Positions 1 through 8,088 of a stretch of 40,067 nt of DNA are shown in pieces. Positions within the stretch are counted from its first letter, which is position 1; each line of letters starts with the position of its first letter. The stretch comes from an uncultured Bacillota bacterium (GTDB lineage Bacteria > Bacillota_I > Bacilli_A > RF39 > UBA660). The DNA lies in NCBI GenBank assembly GCA_947168865.1, contig CAMVNN010000006.1, positions 1-40,067 of the forward strand, written 5' to 3'. The notes under the pieces are model-generated. The model was not told the origin of the DNA. It was given only the letters and a program-made list of their open reading frames with translations, and ran no database searches. Both the position numbers and the translations under genes were made by a program.

Positions 1-100
1 CTTGAGTAATATTAGCTATTTTTCTATATTTTCTAATGTTTTCAGAAACTTTTACCATTATATTTTCTTCAAATCTAAATTCCCTTTTGAATGTTGTCAT
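1..100 (-). CDS. XRE-family HTH regulator, N-terminal part (runs off window)
   Basis: An ATG at 98-100 (minus) follows an AGGTGAT ribosome binding site and opens a frame that stays open for 33 codons to the window edge. The peptide begins MTTFKREFRFEENI and ends in SENIRKYRKIANITQ. The last part matches the first helix of Cro/C1-type helix-turn-helix domains, where a basic arginine/lysine helix precedes the ITQEELA-type recognition segment. A DNA-binding repressor or toxin-antitoxin/phage-type regulator is likely. The rest of the gene is outside the window, so its effector domain is unknown. It is divergent from the zinc-ribbon gene at 228, so the two share the region 101-227. Confidence 0.6.
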   Translation of the reverse strand, partial: MTTFKREFRFEENIMVKVSENIRKYRKIANITQ

Positions 101-195
101 ACATATATCACCTATAATATATTTTCCTATTTATGACTTTTTATGTCCGGGAACCTGAAAGTCCTGCAAACAGGTATTCTCATGTCCTGTTTTTG

Positions 196-219
196 TGATA
201 TAATAATCATAGAAAGGAG
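196..219 (+). promoter_or_regulatory. Extended -10 promoter and RBS of the zinc-ribbon gene
   Basis: TGATATAAT at 196-204 is an extended -10 box (TGn plus TATAAT). No convincing -35 is seen. AAAGGAG at 213-219 is the ribosome binding site and stands 8 nt before the GTG start at 228. Confidence 0.6.
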
Positions 220-227
220 CTAAAAAA

Positions 228-770
228 GTGATACATTGCAGTAAATGTGGTAAAGATGTTTCGAAAAATGCAAAATTTTGTCCTTATTGTAGAAACCCAA
301 TAAAAAAAGAAATTTATAAGCAATGGTGGTTCTGGCTAATAATTATATTCTGGTTTTTTGTTATTGTTGGAGCTTTAGGGGAAGATACAGAAACAAATTC
401 TAACACAAGTAATAATTCGGGGAGTCAAAATTCAACACCAACTATTGAGTATACAAAAGTAGATATTGATGATATGGAAAATGAATTAGAAAACAATGCA
501 GCTGCTGCTAGTGAAAAATATAAGGGTAAATACTTAGAAGTTACTGGTAGACTAGGAACAATTGATTCTAGTTTAAAATACTTTTCATTGGAATCTCCTA
601 CCGATAAATGGGATTTAACTGGAATATATTGTCGATTAAAAGATTCTAAAACAAGAGAATTTGTAAAAACGTTAAGTCGTAACCAAATTATATCCGTAAA
701 AGGTCAAATCACAGATGTTGGTGAAGTGTTAGGTTATTATATGAATGTCGATGAAATTGTACCACAATAA
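228..770 (+). CDS. Zinc-ribbon membrane protein with OB-like extracytoplasmic domain
   Basis: This 180-residue protein has an N-terminal zinc ribbon (C4-x2-C7 and C18-x2-C21, CSKCG and CPYC). One aromatic-rich transmembrane segment follows at about residues 33-51, then a low-complexity Ser/Asn/Thr linker, and a beta-rich domain at about 75-180. The last domain resembles the tRNA_anti-like/OB-fold family found in small membrane proteins and lipoproteins (motif YKGKYLEVTGRLGTID, later ISVKGQITDV). The ribbon should lie in the cytoplasm and the OB-like domain outside. The GTG start is chosen because AAAGGAG stands 8 nt upstream. The molecular role is unknown; the domain call rests on pattern recognition only. 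Confidence 0.7.
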   Translation: MIHCSKCGKDVSKNAKFCPYCRNPIKKEIYKQWWFWLIIIFWFFVIVGALGEDTETNSNTSNNSGSQNSTPTIEYTKVDIDDMENELENNAAAASEKYKGKYLEVTGRLGTIDSSLKYFSLESPTDKWDLTGIYCRLKDSKTREFVKTLSRNQIISVKGQITDVGEVLGYYMNVDEIVPQ

Positions 771-797
771 AAAAGATTTTCTAGAAATCTTTTTTAT
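769..797. terminator. Bidirectional terminator between convergent genes
   Basis: The inverted repeat AAAAGATTT (771-779) / AAATCTTTT (785-793) has T runs on both outer sides. It can end the plus-strand zinc-ribbon gene and the minus-strand flavoprotein gene. Confidence 0.75.
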
Positions 798-798
798 T

Positions 799-2355
799 TT
801 ACTTATAAATTTTAGCTAACTCTTCTGCCACTTTAATACCATCAATTGCAGCAGATGTAATCCCTCCTGCATATCCTGCTCCTTCACCACAGGGGTAAAT
901 TCCTTTGATGTTACTTTCTAAAGACTCATTTCTTACAATTCGAACTGGTGAACTTGTTCTACTTTCAACTCCACATAAAACAGTATCATCATTATCAAAA
1001 CCTTTAATTTTTCTTCCAAATTCTGGAAATGCTTCTTTAATAGAACTACTTATATAATTTGGTAATATTTTATTTAAATTAGCAAATTCATATTCACTTT
1101 TAAATAATGGCTTTAAATTACCAAAACTATTTGATTTTTTATTATCTTTAAAGTCCTTTAATAATTGAACTGGTATTCTACCATTACCTATTTCATAAGC
1201 TTTCTTTTCTAAATTTCTTTGATACTCTATTCCATCAAGTGGATTAGAACCAAAATCTTTTTCATTAATTGTAACAATAAGTGCACTATTAGCAAAACCA
1301 CTATTTCTATCATGATTACTCATTCCATTGATAGCTAACATATTTTTCTCACTTGATGCATTAATTACATAGCCACCTGGACACATACAAAATGTATAAA
1401 CTCCTCTAGTACCAACTTGTTTAGTTAGTTTATAACTGGCATTTGGTAAAACATCTTTATATTTTTTTCCATATTGTGATTCATTAATCATATTTTGATC
1501 ATGGATTACTCTAAGGCCTACTGCAAATGGTTTTGGTTCCATAATTAAATTACTTTTATAAAGCATTTTAAATGTATCTCTTGCACTATGACCTATTGCT
1601 AAAACTAAGGCATCACATTTAATATGTTCATCATTATTGACAATAATTTCTTTTAATTCATTGTTTTCAATTATTAAATCAGTGAGTTTAGTTTCAAATC
1701 TAAATTTACCACCCATACTTATTATTTTTTCACGCATGTTTTTGATAACAATGCGAAGTAAATCTGTTCCAATATGAGGGTGATTTGAATACATAATATC
1801 ACTTGGGGCACCACACTTTATAAATGTTTCAAATACTTTAAAATGGCGATTTTCTAAATCTTTAATTAAAGTATTTAACTTACCATCTGAAAATGCTCCT
1901 GCTCCACCTTCACCAAATTGAACATTTGAATCAGGTTTTAATTTATTTGTTTTAAAGAACGCTTCAATATCTTCAATTCTTTCTTCTACTTTCCTTCCTC
2001 TTTCAATTATAAGTGGTTTATAACCATTTTCAGAAAGAAGATATGATGCAAATAAACCAGCTGGCCCTGCTCCAACAATTACAATATTTCCTTTTTTAGT
2101 TCCAGTTTTATGAAAAACATATTCTCGTTTTTGAGATTCAAAAATATCATTATTATGCTTGATTCTTTTTTCATTTTTAACATTAACATCAAGTTCATAA
2201 ACATAATATATTTCTGTTTTATTCCTTGCATCAATTGATTCTTTAATTATTTCATAATCAAGAATATCTGATACTTCTACTTTTAATTTCTTAGCTAAAG
2301 CTCCAATTATATCTTTTTTTAGAACTTCGACTTTTAGATTACGGACCCTAAGCAA
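799..2355 (-). CDS. FAD-dependent dehydrogenase, COG2509-like
   Basis: A flavoprotein of about 518 residues. After a roughly 90-residue N-terminal alpha/beta domain it has a dinucleotide-binding motif (VIVGAGPAGLFASYLL) and the FAD-binding sequence QFGEGGAGAFSDGKLNT. Near the C-terminus is the second FAD contact GIYPCGEGAGYAGGITSAA. This layout and length fit the uncharacterised FAD-dependent dehydrogenases of COG2509; substrate and partner are unknown. I favour a TTG start at 2353-2355, because GGTGAT lies 4 nt upstream and the protein would then begin MLRVRNLKV, as in relatives. A GTG at 2362-2364 is also in frame. The gene starts inside the end of the preceding oxidoreductase, and its ribosome binding site is made of that gene's last Val-Gly-Asp codons, so translation is probably coupled. 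Confidence 0.85.
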   Translation of the reverse strand: MLRVRNLKVEVLKKDIIGALAKKLKVEVSDILDYEIIKESIDARNKTEIYYVYELDVNVKNEKRIKHNNDIFESQKREYVFHKTGTKKGNIVIVGAGPAGLFASYLLSENGYKPLIIERGRKVEERIEDIEAFFKTNKLKPDSNVQFGEGGAGAFSDGKLNTLIKDLENRHFKVFETFIKCGAPSDIMYSNHPHIGTDLLRIVIKNMREKIISMGGKFRFETKLTDLIIENNELKEIIVNNDEHIKCDALVLAIGHSARDTFKMLYKSNLIMEPKPFAVGLRVIHDQNMINESQYGKKYKDVLPNASYKLTKQVGTRGVYTFCMCPGGYVINASSEKNMLAINGMSNHDRNSGFANSALIVTINEKDFGSNPLDGIEYQRNLEKKAYEIGNGRIPVQLLKDFKDNKKSNSFGNLKPLFKSEYEFANLNKILPNYISSSIKEAFPEFGRKIKGFDNDDTVLCGVESRTSSPVRIVRNESLESNIKGIYPCGEGAGYAGGITSAAIDGIKVAEELAKIYK

Positions 2356-3523
2356 TTTTATCACCTACTATATATCCCGTTATGAATGCAAATGCTAAAT
2401 TAAATCCTCCACATTCACCATCAACATCTAATGTTTCACCTACTACATATAGATTTTTAATTCTTGTTTCCATTGTTTCAGAATCAATTTCATTTAAAGA
2501 AAGTCCTCCTGTACATACTTGTGCTCTTTCAAATCCATTTGTTCCAACAACATCAAGATTAAAATTATTGACTATATCAGCTAAATTTTTCTTTTCCCTA
2601 TTATTTAGTTCTTTCCATTTTTTATTTTTATTAACTTTTGCTAACTTAAAAAATATGTGCATAAGTTTATAATTAAATAAACTTTCCATTGTTTCCTCAA
2701 CTGTCAAATCTAATTTATTATTTTCCATAAATTTATACAAGTCTTCTTCAAAAAAATTGATTTTAATATTTACTTTTTTCTTAGAATGCAATGCTTTAGA
2801 AACAATCGAACTAAGGTTAAATGTACAAATCCCACTTATACCATAATCTGTTAATTGAAGTTCTCCAATGCTTTCTTTCACAAGCTCATTATCAATATAT
2901 AGTTTTAATCTTGACTCTACTCTTAAACCATTCCAGTCTTTCAAATATGACTCGTTTGCTTTAAGACCGATTAAAGCTGGCAAAATAGGAGTTATTTTTA
3001 AGCCCATATTTTGTAAAATATCATATACTTTTCCATCACTACCAGTTTTAGGTGCAGCTTTTGATCCCATTGCAAGAATTAGTTTATCACATTTATATTC
3101 ACCATTATTAGTTAATACTAAAAACTTACTATCTTCTTTTTTTATATCTAATACTTCAGTATTATAAACAACATTAACATTTTTTCCTAATGCTTTATCA
3201 AATATTTCTTTAATACTCATACTAGATAAAGAATGTGGATAATAGTATCCATCTTTAATTGTTGGATAAATTCCCAAATCACTTAAAAATTCAAATGTTT
3301 TTTCTTTATTTTTAAGTATTTTTTCTAATTTTTCTTTAGAATCAGTATTATATTTATCAATATCAATATTAGAATTCCAATAATTACATTTACCATTACC
3401 AGTTATTAATATTTTTTTACATGATTTATCATTTTTTTCAAGAAGTGTAACATTTGCTTTTTTGCTCAATTTTAAAGCAGCAATTATTCCACTTGCTCCA
3501 GCTCCAATAACAATTACATCCAT
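2348..3523 (-). CDS. NAD(P)/FAD-dependent oxidoreductase, HI0933/YhiN family
   Basis: This 391-residue protein starts with a Rossmann FAD motif (VIVIGAGASGIIAALKL) followed by LLEKNDKSCKKILITGNGKCN, the hallmark of the HI0933/COG2081 family. It ends with TGGLSLNEID and LYVVGETLDVDGECGGFNLAFA, the family's C-terminal FAD site. The family is widespread and its reaction is not established. The ATG at 3523 follows GGTGAT. It has its own extended -10 promoter just behind the terminator of the DUF4153 gene and forms a two-gene operon with the overlapping COG2509 gene. Confidence 0.88.
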   Translation of the reverse strand: MDVIVIGAGASGIIAALKLSKKANVTLLEKNDKSCKKILITGNGKCNYWNSNIDIDKYNTDSKEKLEKILKNKEKTFEFLSDLGIYPTIKDGYYYPHSLSSMSIKEIFDKALGKNVNVVYNTEVLDIKKEDSKFLVLTNNGEYKCDKLILAMGSKAAPKTGSDGKVYDILQNMGLKITPILPALIGLKANESYLKDWNGLRVESRLKLYIDNELVKESIGELQLTDYGISGICTFNLSSIVSKALHSKKKVNIKINFFEEDLYKFMENNKLDLTVEETMESLFNYKLMHIFFKLAKVNKNKKWKELNNREKKNLADIVNNFNLDVVGTNGFERAQVCTGGLSLNEIDSETMETRIKNLYVVGETLDVDGECGGFNLAFAFITGYIVGDKIA

Positions 3524-3538
3524 AAAATCACCATTTTT

Positions 3539-3547
3539 ATTATAACA
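3539..3547 (-). promoter_or_regulatory. Extended -10 (TGTTATAAT) of the flavoprotein operon
   Basis: The box sits directly downstream of the T run of the DUF4153 terminator. Hairpin, -10, GGTGAT site and ATG all fit within about 50 nt. Confidence 0.65.
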
Positions 3548-3548
3548 A

Positions 3549-3577
3549 AAATAACAGGATTATTAAATCCTGTTATT
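3549..3577 (-). terminator. Intrinsic terminator of the DUF4153 gene
   Basis: Perfect stem AATAACAGGATT / AATCCTGTTATT with a short loop, followed on the minus strand by TTTTTG. The TAA stop (3573-3575) lies inside the 5' arm. Confidence 0.85.
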
Positions 3578-5105
3578 TAGTTAATATATATCCATCTATA
3601 TAAGCATAATTTACTTTATGATTATACCCACTTATATTAATATTACTAATATATAAATCATGATTAACATCTAATTCATAGATTAAAGTTTCCTTTATCT
3701 CTTCATGATTTATCATTCTAGTAAGCAAGTCATCAAGTTCAACATAATAGCCATCAATTTTTATAAGATTATTTTTCTCAAATGTGTTGCTATAAGTATT
3801 GATTTTTTTCATTGCCTTATATTTTGAAATATCTACTTCATCCTTAACTTCATATGATTCATCAAAATAATCATAATCTTTCGTTTGTTCTTTAATAATT
3901 TTTTTATCAATTTTAGTATCCAATTTGTCTAATGCATCTCTATCATCTAAATAATTATATGAACCAATTACTTTAGCTTGATTTTCACCATTCAAATCTT
4001 TAAATTCTTTATTTCCCATAATTTTTTCAATCCTACTAACATGATAAGATATGCTTAAATCCTCATAGTTAATCTTAGGTACAATAAATGTTACAGCTGA
4101 TGCAATTACAAATATAAATAATGTATAAATCAAATACTTTCTTTCATTAAACTTCATCAAGAATAATATCATTGCTTCAACAATTAAGGCAGTTATTCCA
4201 AGATATCTTTCCTCAGTTAAACCATATGTAATTACTCTCACAATAATTGCATAGGCTTGAAGGATATAAAGTGGAATAAAAATATACGAGATATTATTAT
4301 CAACAAAATTAACTAATTTATTTTTTATTTTTAAATCTTTTATTAAAATGAATACAGGAATTGCTACAATAAATAAAGCGAGTATTATGCCAAATACAGA
4401 ATTTGATGGCATATTACGAGTAATAGCAATCTTCATTATATAAAGGTAAACAATTAATAGAGCAATATAAGTTAATGGTATGATTACATATTTAAGTAAT
4501 ACGTTTGCAAGTTCTGTTGTGTCTGCTTTTTTATTTATAAATGCATATAAGTAAGCTGGTATTGTATAGAAACCCAATATAGCAATGAAAGCCCTTAAGA
4601 ACAAATCACCATCATAATCTGTTAACAAAAGTGATGTAAGAATACCAAGAACTGCCATAACACCTATTGTTAAAACGATGTTAATAATTGATGTTGTAAC
4701 TAAATTGCTAAATATTTTATGTGCATAAGTTGAAAGCTCCAGTTTTAGTTCTTTTATAATGCAATATAAATTAATTGAAGCTATGCTTATTAAATAGAAT
4801 ATGAAGAAATTTGCAAATTCACTTTCATAATTGTTAAATAGATATCCAAGAATAAAGGAAATTATATAAGCTACTATATATCCAACTATTCTAGATGTCT
4901 TATTCTTAAAGAAATTCTCAATTGTAAACGAATTAATGAAAAAGAATATTTCATATTTTAATAATTCACCTGCAATCTCATCATCTACAAATATAATTGT
5001 AATCAATGTTGAAATAATAATTACAATATTTGTAAGCAAATAACTTTTGAAAAATTCAACATAGTTTTCACTTACTTTTTTAATTAAATTTTTAATAAAA
5101 TTCAT
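3573..5105 (-). CDS. DUF4153-like polytopic membrane protein
   Basis: A 510-residue integral membrane protein. About ten hydrophobic segments fill residues 20-350, and a soluble, charged, mostly beta-predicted tail of about 160 residues follows. The segment INYEDLSISYHVSRIEKIM just after the last membrane helix, and the overall layout, resemble DUF4153 proteins of Firmicutes. Function is unknown; transport or envelope sensing are guesses only. The start is set by AGGAGGT 6 nt before the ATG. It is the last gene of the NUDIX-DUF2974-DUF4153 operon, 25 nt after its neighbour, and is followed by a strong terminator that overlaps its stop codon. Confidence 0.65.
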   Translation of the reverse strand: MNFIKNLIKKVSENYVEFFKSYLLTNIVIIISTLITIIFVDDEIAGELLKYEIFFFINSFTIENFFKNKTSRIVGYIVAYIISFILGYLFNNYESEFANFFIFYLISIASINLYCIIKELKLELSTYAHKIFSNLVTTSIINIVLTIGVMAVLGILTSLLLTDYDGDLFLRAFIAILGFYTIPAYLYAFINKKADTTELANVLLKYVIIPLTYIALLIVYLYIMKIAITRNMPSNSVFGIILALFIVAIPVFILIKDLKIKNKLVNFVDNNISYIFIPLYILQAYAIIVRVITYGLTEERYLGITALIVEAMILFLMKFNERKYLIYTLFIFVIASAVTFIVPKINYEDLSISYHVSRIEKIMGNKEFKDLNGENQAKVIGSYNYLDDRDALDKLDTKIDKKIIKEQTKDYDYFDESYEVKDEVDISKYKAMKKINTYSNTFEKNNLIKIDGYYVELDDLLTRMINHEEIKETLIYELDVNHDLYISNINISGYNHKVNYAYIDGYILTK

Positions 5106-5130
5106 ATAATACCTCCTATTTAATTATATT

Positions 5131-6159
5131 TTATTTATATATACTTTTTATAATAGAATTGAACAAATGATCAAAATAAGCATTAACTTTAGGATCTAAT
5201 TTCTTAATTTTATTATAAATTGTAATCATTTCTTTAAATCCCACTTTAATATTATCTGTATAATTTTTATTTAAACTATTGAAGACAAATTCAATTGTTT
5301 TTTCAACCAATTCTGGTTCTAATTCCATCAATTTTGTAGTTGTGTTTTCATGAATTTCTTTACTTATTTTAGATAATTCGCCTCTATTAAAGAATTCTCC
5401 AAACAAAGTCCAATTAGTTGGATAATGCTCATTTATAGCAATCGTATTAGTCTTAACAACTTCTGGTTTTTTATTATACATAATTGTTCCAACATAAGAG
5501 CCTGTTGGAATAATATTGACAAGTTTTTTACTAACACGTTCGAATTTTTCTGATTCAAATTGTTCTAATCTAAAACCTGGACCATCAAACGAATAAATTT
5601 TCTTTACACGTGCAAAAGTATCATCATCTATTTCCATCCCAACATATGTTGCCAAATTACCACCTTTAGAATGTCCAACTAAATAAATTGTTTTATCATC
5701 TTCATTAATATTTTCATAGAAATATTTTAAAGCTAATTCTTGAGTATATGTTGGATAAGAATAAGCTGTTCTAAAATTCTCGAGCCAACCAATTATGGAT
5801 TCATCTGTTCCTTTAAAACTGATGATTTTTTTATCTTCAAGCACAATTGTTACAGCTCCGAATTGAGTTTTATCATTTCTAATGTTGACGAAGTTAACAA
5901 GTTTCATATCATGATAACGTTTGGAACTAAGCAAAGATTTAGCAAAATTATATATATCTTTATGAAAACCCTTGATATTTTTGGTATTTATATCTTTGAT
6001 TGCAGATTCTAAAACTTCATCTAAAACTCTTTCTCCATTGAATGAAGAAATAGGCAAATACGACAAAAGCGCACATACCAATTGATCCATCATGTTAAAA
6101 TTAATTTTTTTCAATGATGATGTCTTATAATATTTTATATAATCTAAAATTGTGAACAT
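5131..6159 (-). CDS. DUF2974 (Mbeg1-like) alpha/beta hydrolase
   Basis: A 342-residue lipase-like protein. The nucleophile elbow VGHSKGGNLA places Ser164 as the catalytic serine (GxSxG). ISFKGTDESIIGWLENF at about 113-129 is the typical DUF2974 segment before it. The acid is probably the Asp in YSFDGPGF, and a histidine follows in NEHYPTNW. No signal peptide or membrane segment is seen, so it is probably cytoplasmic. The substrate (lipid or ester) is unknown. It starts 16 nt inside the 3' end of the NUDIX gene and precedes DUF4153. Confidence 0.82.
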   Translation of the reverse strand: MFTILDYIKYYKTSSLKKINFNMMDQLVCALLSYLPISSFNGERVLDEVLESAIKDINTKNIKGFHKDIYNFAKSLLSSKRYHDMKLVNFVNIRNDKTQFGAVTIVLEDKKIISFKGTDESIIGWLENFRTAYSYPTYTQELALKYFYENINEDDKTIYLVGHSKGGNLATYVGMEIDDDTFARVKKIYSFDGPGFRLEQFESEKFERVSKKLVNIIPTGSYVGTIMYNKKPEVVKTNTIAINEHYPTNWTLFGEFFNRGELSKISKEIHENTTTKLMELEPELVEKTIEFVFNSLNKNYTDNIKVGFKEMITIYNKIKKLDPKVNAYFDHLFNSIIKSIYK

Positions 6160-6602
6160 TTTATCATTCTTTCTAGTCTTTCAAGGAAAAAAATTTGACT
6201 TTCAAATATTACTTCCTTAGCTTTATCAATTTTAAACCAACAAGCTTTATCCATTTCTGGGAATTCTTTGACTACACCATTTGGAAAAGTTTTTTCAAAT
6301 GTATTTGATTTCATTTTAGTTGGATCTAAATCAATATTAAGTGTAAACATAATAACAAGTTTACTATTACTTACTTTATGTGATGTCAAGTAAGTAAGTT
6401 TTTCTTTTGACAAATCAAAACCTGATTCTTCTTTGAATTCACGAAGTGCTGCTTTATAGGGCCCCTCATGATTCTCGAATTCACCTTTGCAAATACTATA
6501 ACGTTCTATTCCTTTTAAATAAGGTCCGCCTGGATGTTCTAAATAAACATATATTTCATTATCTACTATTTTATATGGTAAAATACCAGCACTTCTTTTC
6601 AT
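6144..6602 (-). CDS. NUDIX hydrolase
   Basis: A 152-residue protein with a complete NUDIX box at residues 40-62: G40, E46, R54-E55, E58-E59 and G61, exactly G-x5-E-x7-REU-xEE-xGU. The metal-binding glutamates are therefore intact. NUDIX enzymes cleave nucleoside diphosphates linked to another group. The opening RSAGILPYKI and the LEHPGGPYLKG segment resemble the subgroup that acts on dinucleoside polyphosphates or serves housecleaning, but the substrate cannot be read from sequence. The start follows AGGTGAAAAT. It leads a three-gene operon with overlapping coding ends. Confidence 0.9.
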   Translation of the reverse strand: MKRSAGILPYKIVDNEIYVYLEHPGGPYLKGIERYSICKGEFENHEGPYKAALREFKEESGFDLSKEKLTYLTSHKVSNSKLVIMFTLNIDLDPTKMKSNTFEKTFPNGVVKEFPEMDKACWFKIDKAKEVIFESQIFFLERLERMIKCSQF

Positions 6603-6618
6603 ATTTTCACCTAGAAAT

Positions 6619-6627
6619 ATTATAGCA
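6619..6627 (-). promoter_or_regulatory. Extended -10 (TGCTATAAT) of the NUDIX operon
   Basis: TGC-TATAAT lies right after the T run of the weak hairpin at 6626-6657, and the AGGTGA ribosome binding site follows downstream. Confidence 0.65.
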
Positions 6628-6657
6628 CAAAAAAAGTCATTTTTTTTATAACTTTTC
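6626..6657 (-). terminator. Probable terminator of the BofA gene
   Basis: Imperfect, AT-only stem AAAAGTTAT / ATGACTTTT with an A-rich loop, followed by seven T on the minus strand. The stem is weak but correctly placed. Confidence 0.45.
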
Positions 6658-6661
6658 CCGA

Positions 6662-6913
6662 TTAAATAATATGGAGTAATGCAAGTATTACTAATACAAT
6701 TACACCTGGTGCTCCAAAGATACCAGTTACAAGTACTGTCACTATGTTAAGTGGGATTGAAACCAACCCAGTCCAATTAATCAACCATAAAACTAGCAAA
6801 CCAATTAATGAGTTAACTATTAAAGCCATTACTTTCTTGCCACTGATTTTTAATACGTATTTTGCAATTAAAATTACAATAAGAGCAATGACTGCTATTT
6901 TTAAATAATCCAT
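6662..6913 (-). CDS. BofA-family membrane protein
   Basis: An 83-residue, almost entirely hydrophobic protein with two or three membrane segments. It matches the pro-sigma-K processing inhibitor BofA family: ALIVNSLIGLLVLWLIN, then a short amphipathic stretch, then VLVTGIFGAPGVIVLVILAL. In spore formers BofA holds the SpoIVFB protease inactive in the outer forespore membrane; homologues also occur in bacteria not known to sporulate. I place the start at 6913 (MDYLKIAV), because AAAGGAG lies inside the six extra codons of the longer frame and 8 nt before this ATG. It follows CutA without a visible terminator. No other sigma-K pathway gene is in the window. Confidence 0.75.
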   Translation of the reverse strand: MDYLKIAVIALIVILIAKYVLKISGKKVMALIVNSLIGLLVLWLINWTGLVSIPLNIVTVLVTGIFGAPGVIVLVILALLHII

Positions 6914-6959
6914 CCAACTAACTCCTTTCAATTACATTTTACTACATTTTTTTAAATAT

Positions 6960-7277
6960 TTAAACTTTTTTTATATTTTCTTCAATCCACTCAAAAAAAC
7001 CTTCATTAGCATTTTTAATTTCAAACATTGATATTTCTGGTACTTCATAATTATGGATGCTCTTTATAACAGATTCTATTTCTTTAAATAATGATTTTTT
7101 ACTTCTAAATTCCAGTTTAAATTCTTTACTATTAATAATTTCATTTTTCCAAAAATAAGATGAATCGACTTCTTCTAATTGAGCACTTGCTATTAATTTA
7201 TCTTTCAATAATTCTTTTATTATCTTATCAGCAATTTTTCTATCATCTGTAAATGTTTTAATAACTATATATTCCAT
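6960..7277 (-). CDS. cutA: CutA-like divalent-cation tolerance protein
   Basis: This 105-residue protein has the compact ferredoxin-like CutA1 fold signature: KTFTDDRKIADKIIKELL, then the SSYFWKNEIINSKEFKLEF strand pair, and IHNYEVPEIS near the C-terminus (family H-x-YExPE). CutA forms trimers and is linked to copper and other divalent-metal tolerance in enteric bacteria; its biochemical role is still unclear. The ATG at 7277 follows AAAGGA. It is encoded 42 nt downstream of a metallothionein-like peptide gene and upstream of BofA. Confidence in the family is high and in the metal role moderate. Confidence 0.82.
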   Translation of the reverse strand: MEYIVIKTFTDDRKIADKIIKELLKDKLIASAQLEEVDSSYFWKNEIINSKEFKLEFRSKKSLFKEIESVIKSIHNYEVPEISMFEIKNANEGFFEWIEENIKKV

Positions 7278-7296
7278 TAAATAATCCTTTCATATT

Positions 7297-7320
7297 AAAA
7301 ATAAGATAGAAAACTATCTT
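7297..7320 (-). terminator. Terminator after the metallothionein-like gene
   Basis: Stem AAGATAG / CTATCTT (7303-7309 and 7314-7320) with a 4-nt loop and a short T run. It touches the TAA stop at 7319. Some read-through into cutA is plausible, because no clear separate cutA promoter is seen. Confidence 0.7.
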
Positions 7321-7459
7321 ACTTTTCACAAGTACATTCTTTTCCATCGTGGCAGCCACATTCACAATTTTCATCACAAGAGCCATCACAAGTACATTCT
7401 TTTCCTTCTTGACAACCACATGTGCATTCTGGACCACAATTACATTTCTTTTCTTCCAT
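7319..7459 (-). CDS. Cys-rich metallothionein-like peptide, 46 aa
   Basis: A short gene with an excellent GAGGAGG ribosome binding site 5 nt before ATG 7457-7459. The peptide is 46 residues with 13 cysteines, arranged mostly as C-x-C pairs and triplets (CNC, CTCGC, CTC, CECGC, CTC). It is otherwise acidic and polar, with no aromatic residues and one histidine. Residues 12-24 and 32-44 are near-identical 13-residue repeats ending GKECTC. Such C-x-C clustering is the hallmark of metallothioneins and other soft-metal (Zn, Cu, Cd) chelators. It lies between the YcxB-like gene (12 nt away) and cutA, which supports a metal-buffering role. I cannot assign it to a known bacterial metallothionein family. 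A secreted Cys-knot is unlikely because there is no signal peptide. Confidence 0.8.
   Translation of the reverse strand: MEEKKCNCGPECTCGCQEGKECTCDGSCDENCECGCHDGKECTCEK
7327..7405 (-). repeat. Direct repeat inside the metallothionein-like gene
   Basis: A 19-bp identical sequence (7327-7345 and 7387-7405) is repeated at a 60-nt period, which is 20 codons. It encodes the GKECTC(E/D) unit and suggests the gene grew by internal duplication. Confidence 0.85.
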
Positions 7460-7471
7460 TTTATTCCTCCT

Positions 7472-8020
7472 CTATTTATTATAAAAATGACTATTATCAA
7501 TTAAAGTATCTTCTTTATTATATTTTTTTAAGCCTTTTATTACATCCTCTTTATATTTTATACTAACTGAGGTAAACCCTTGCAATATAGCTTTAGGAAG
7601 CATGCAAATTGAATATTTATTAATGATAACATATTTTAAATCATCCCATTTAACACGAATATTTTTGTCATCATCGATATATTCTATTCCTTCTTCATTG
7701 AATTCAATTATTCTTACTCCTTTAGGATTTAAAAGTGATTTAATTCTTTTTTTACACATCACCAAATAAGTTATTTGAATCATCAAACTTACTGTTAATG
7801 CACCTGTCATAAACATGAAAATGTTTTTTTCAGTATCAAGATAAAAATAAAAATTAAGTAAAAGCACAAATAAAACAAAAATGTTATAAACTATCAAATA
7901 TTTCGTAAATTGATAAGCTTTTCTTCTTGGATTCTTCTTGAATTTTTTATATTTAGAAACAACATATAAAAATTCATCATAATATTCTTTAGATCCACGT
8001 TCTTTAACTTCAAGTCGCAT
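7472..8020 (-). CDS. YcxB-like membrane protein
   Basis: A 182-residue protein with a basic N-terminal segment, two transmembrane helices at about 40-60 and 68-90, and a C-terminal soluble domain. That domain contains GIEYIDDDKNIRVKWDDLKY and later ICMLPKA, which resembles the YcxB-like C-terminal (PH-like) domain: a strand, the W-x-D-(L/I) motif, then a hydrophobic strand. The function is unknown. AAAGGACGATAAT gives the start. It is the first gene of a likely operon with the metallothionein-like peptide, whose ribosome binding site begins right after this stop codon. Confidence 0.6.
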   Translation of the reverse strand: MRLEVKERGSKEYYDEFLYVVSKYKKFKKNPRRKAYQFTKYLIVYNIFVLFVLLLNFYFYLDTEKNIFMFMTGALTVSLMIQITYLVMCKKRIKSLLNPKGVRIIEFNEEGIEYIDDDKNIRVKWDDLKYVIINKYSICMLPKAILQGFTSVSIKYKEDVIKGLKKYNKEDTLIDNSHFYNK

Positions 8021-8062
8021 ATTATCGTCCTTTCATATATGATTATATCATAAATTGGCTTT

Positions 8063-8088
8063 AGAAAAAAGAGACAAAAGTCTCTTTT
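8063..8088 (-). terminator. Terminator of the ABC transporter fusion gene
   Basis: Stem AAAAGAGAC / GTCTCTTTT with an AAAA/TTTT loop and a T run on the minus strand. The TAA stop (8087-8089) lies in the stem. Confidence 0.85.

Noticed and set aside
135..188. Small CCTG/CAGG inverted repeats upstream of the zinc-ribbon gene
   Set aside because: The stem is only four base pairs and there is no T run or known riboswitch pattern; too weak to call.
2382..3167. Plus-strand open frames inside the flavoprotein gene
   Set aside because: They are antisense shadows with no ribosome binding site, and their composition mirrors the real minus-strand gene.
7258..7500. 80-codon open frame overlapping the Cys-rich gene
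   Set aside because: It is a Val/Lys-rich shadow in another frame; the 46-aa frame has the ribosome binding site, start and repeat structure.
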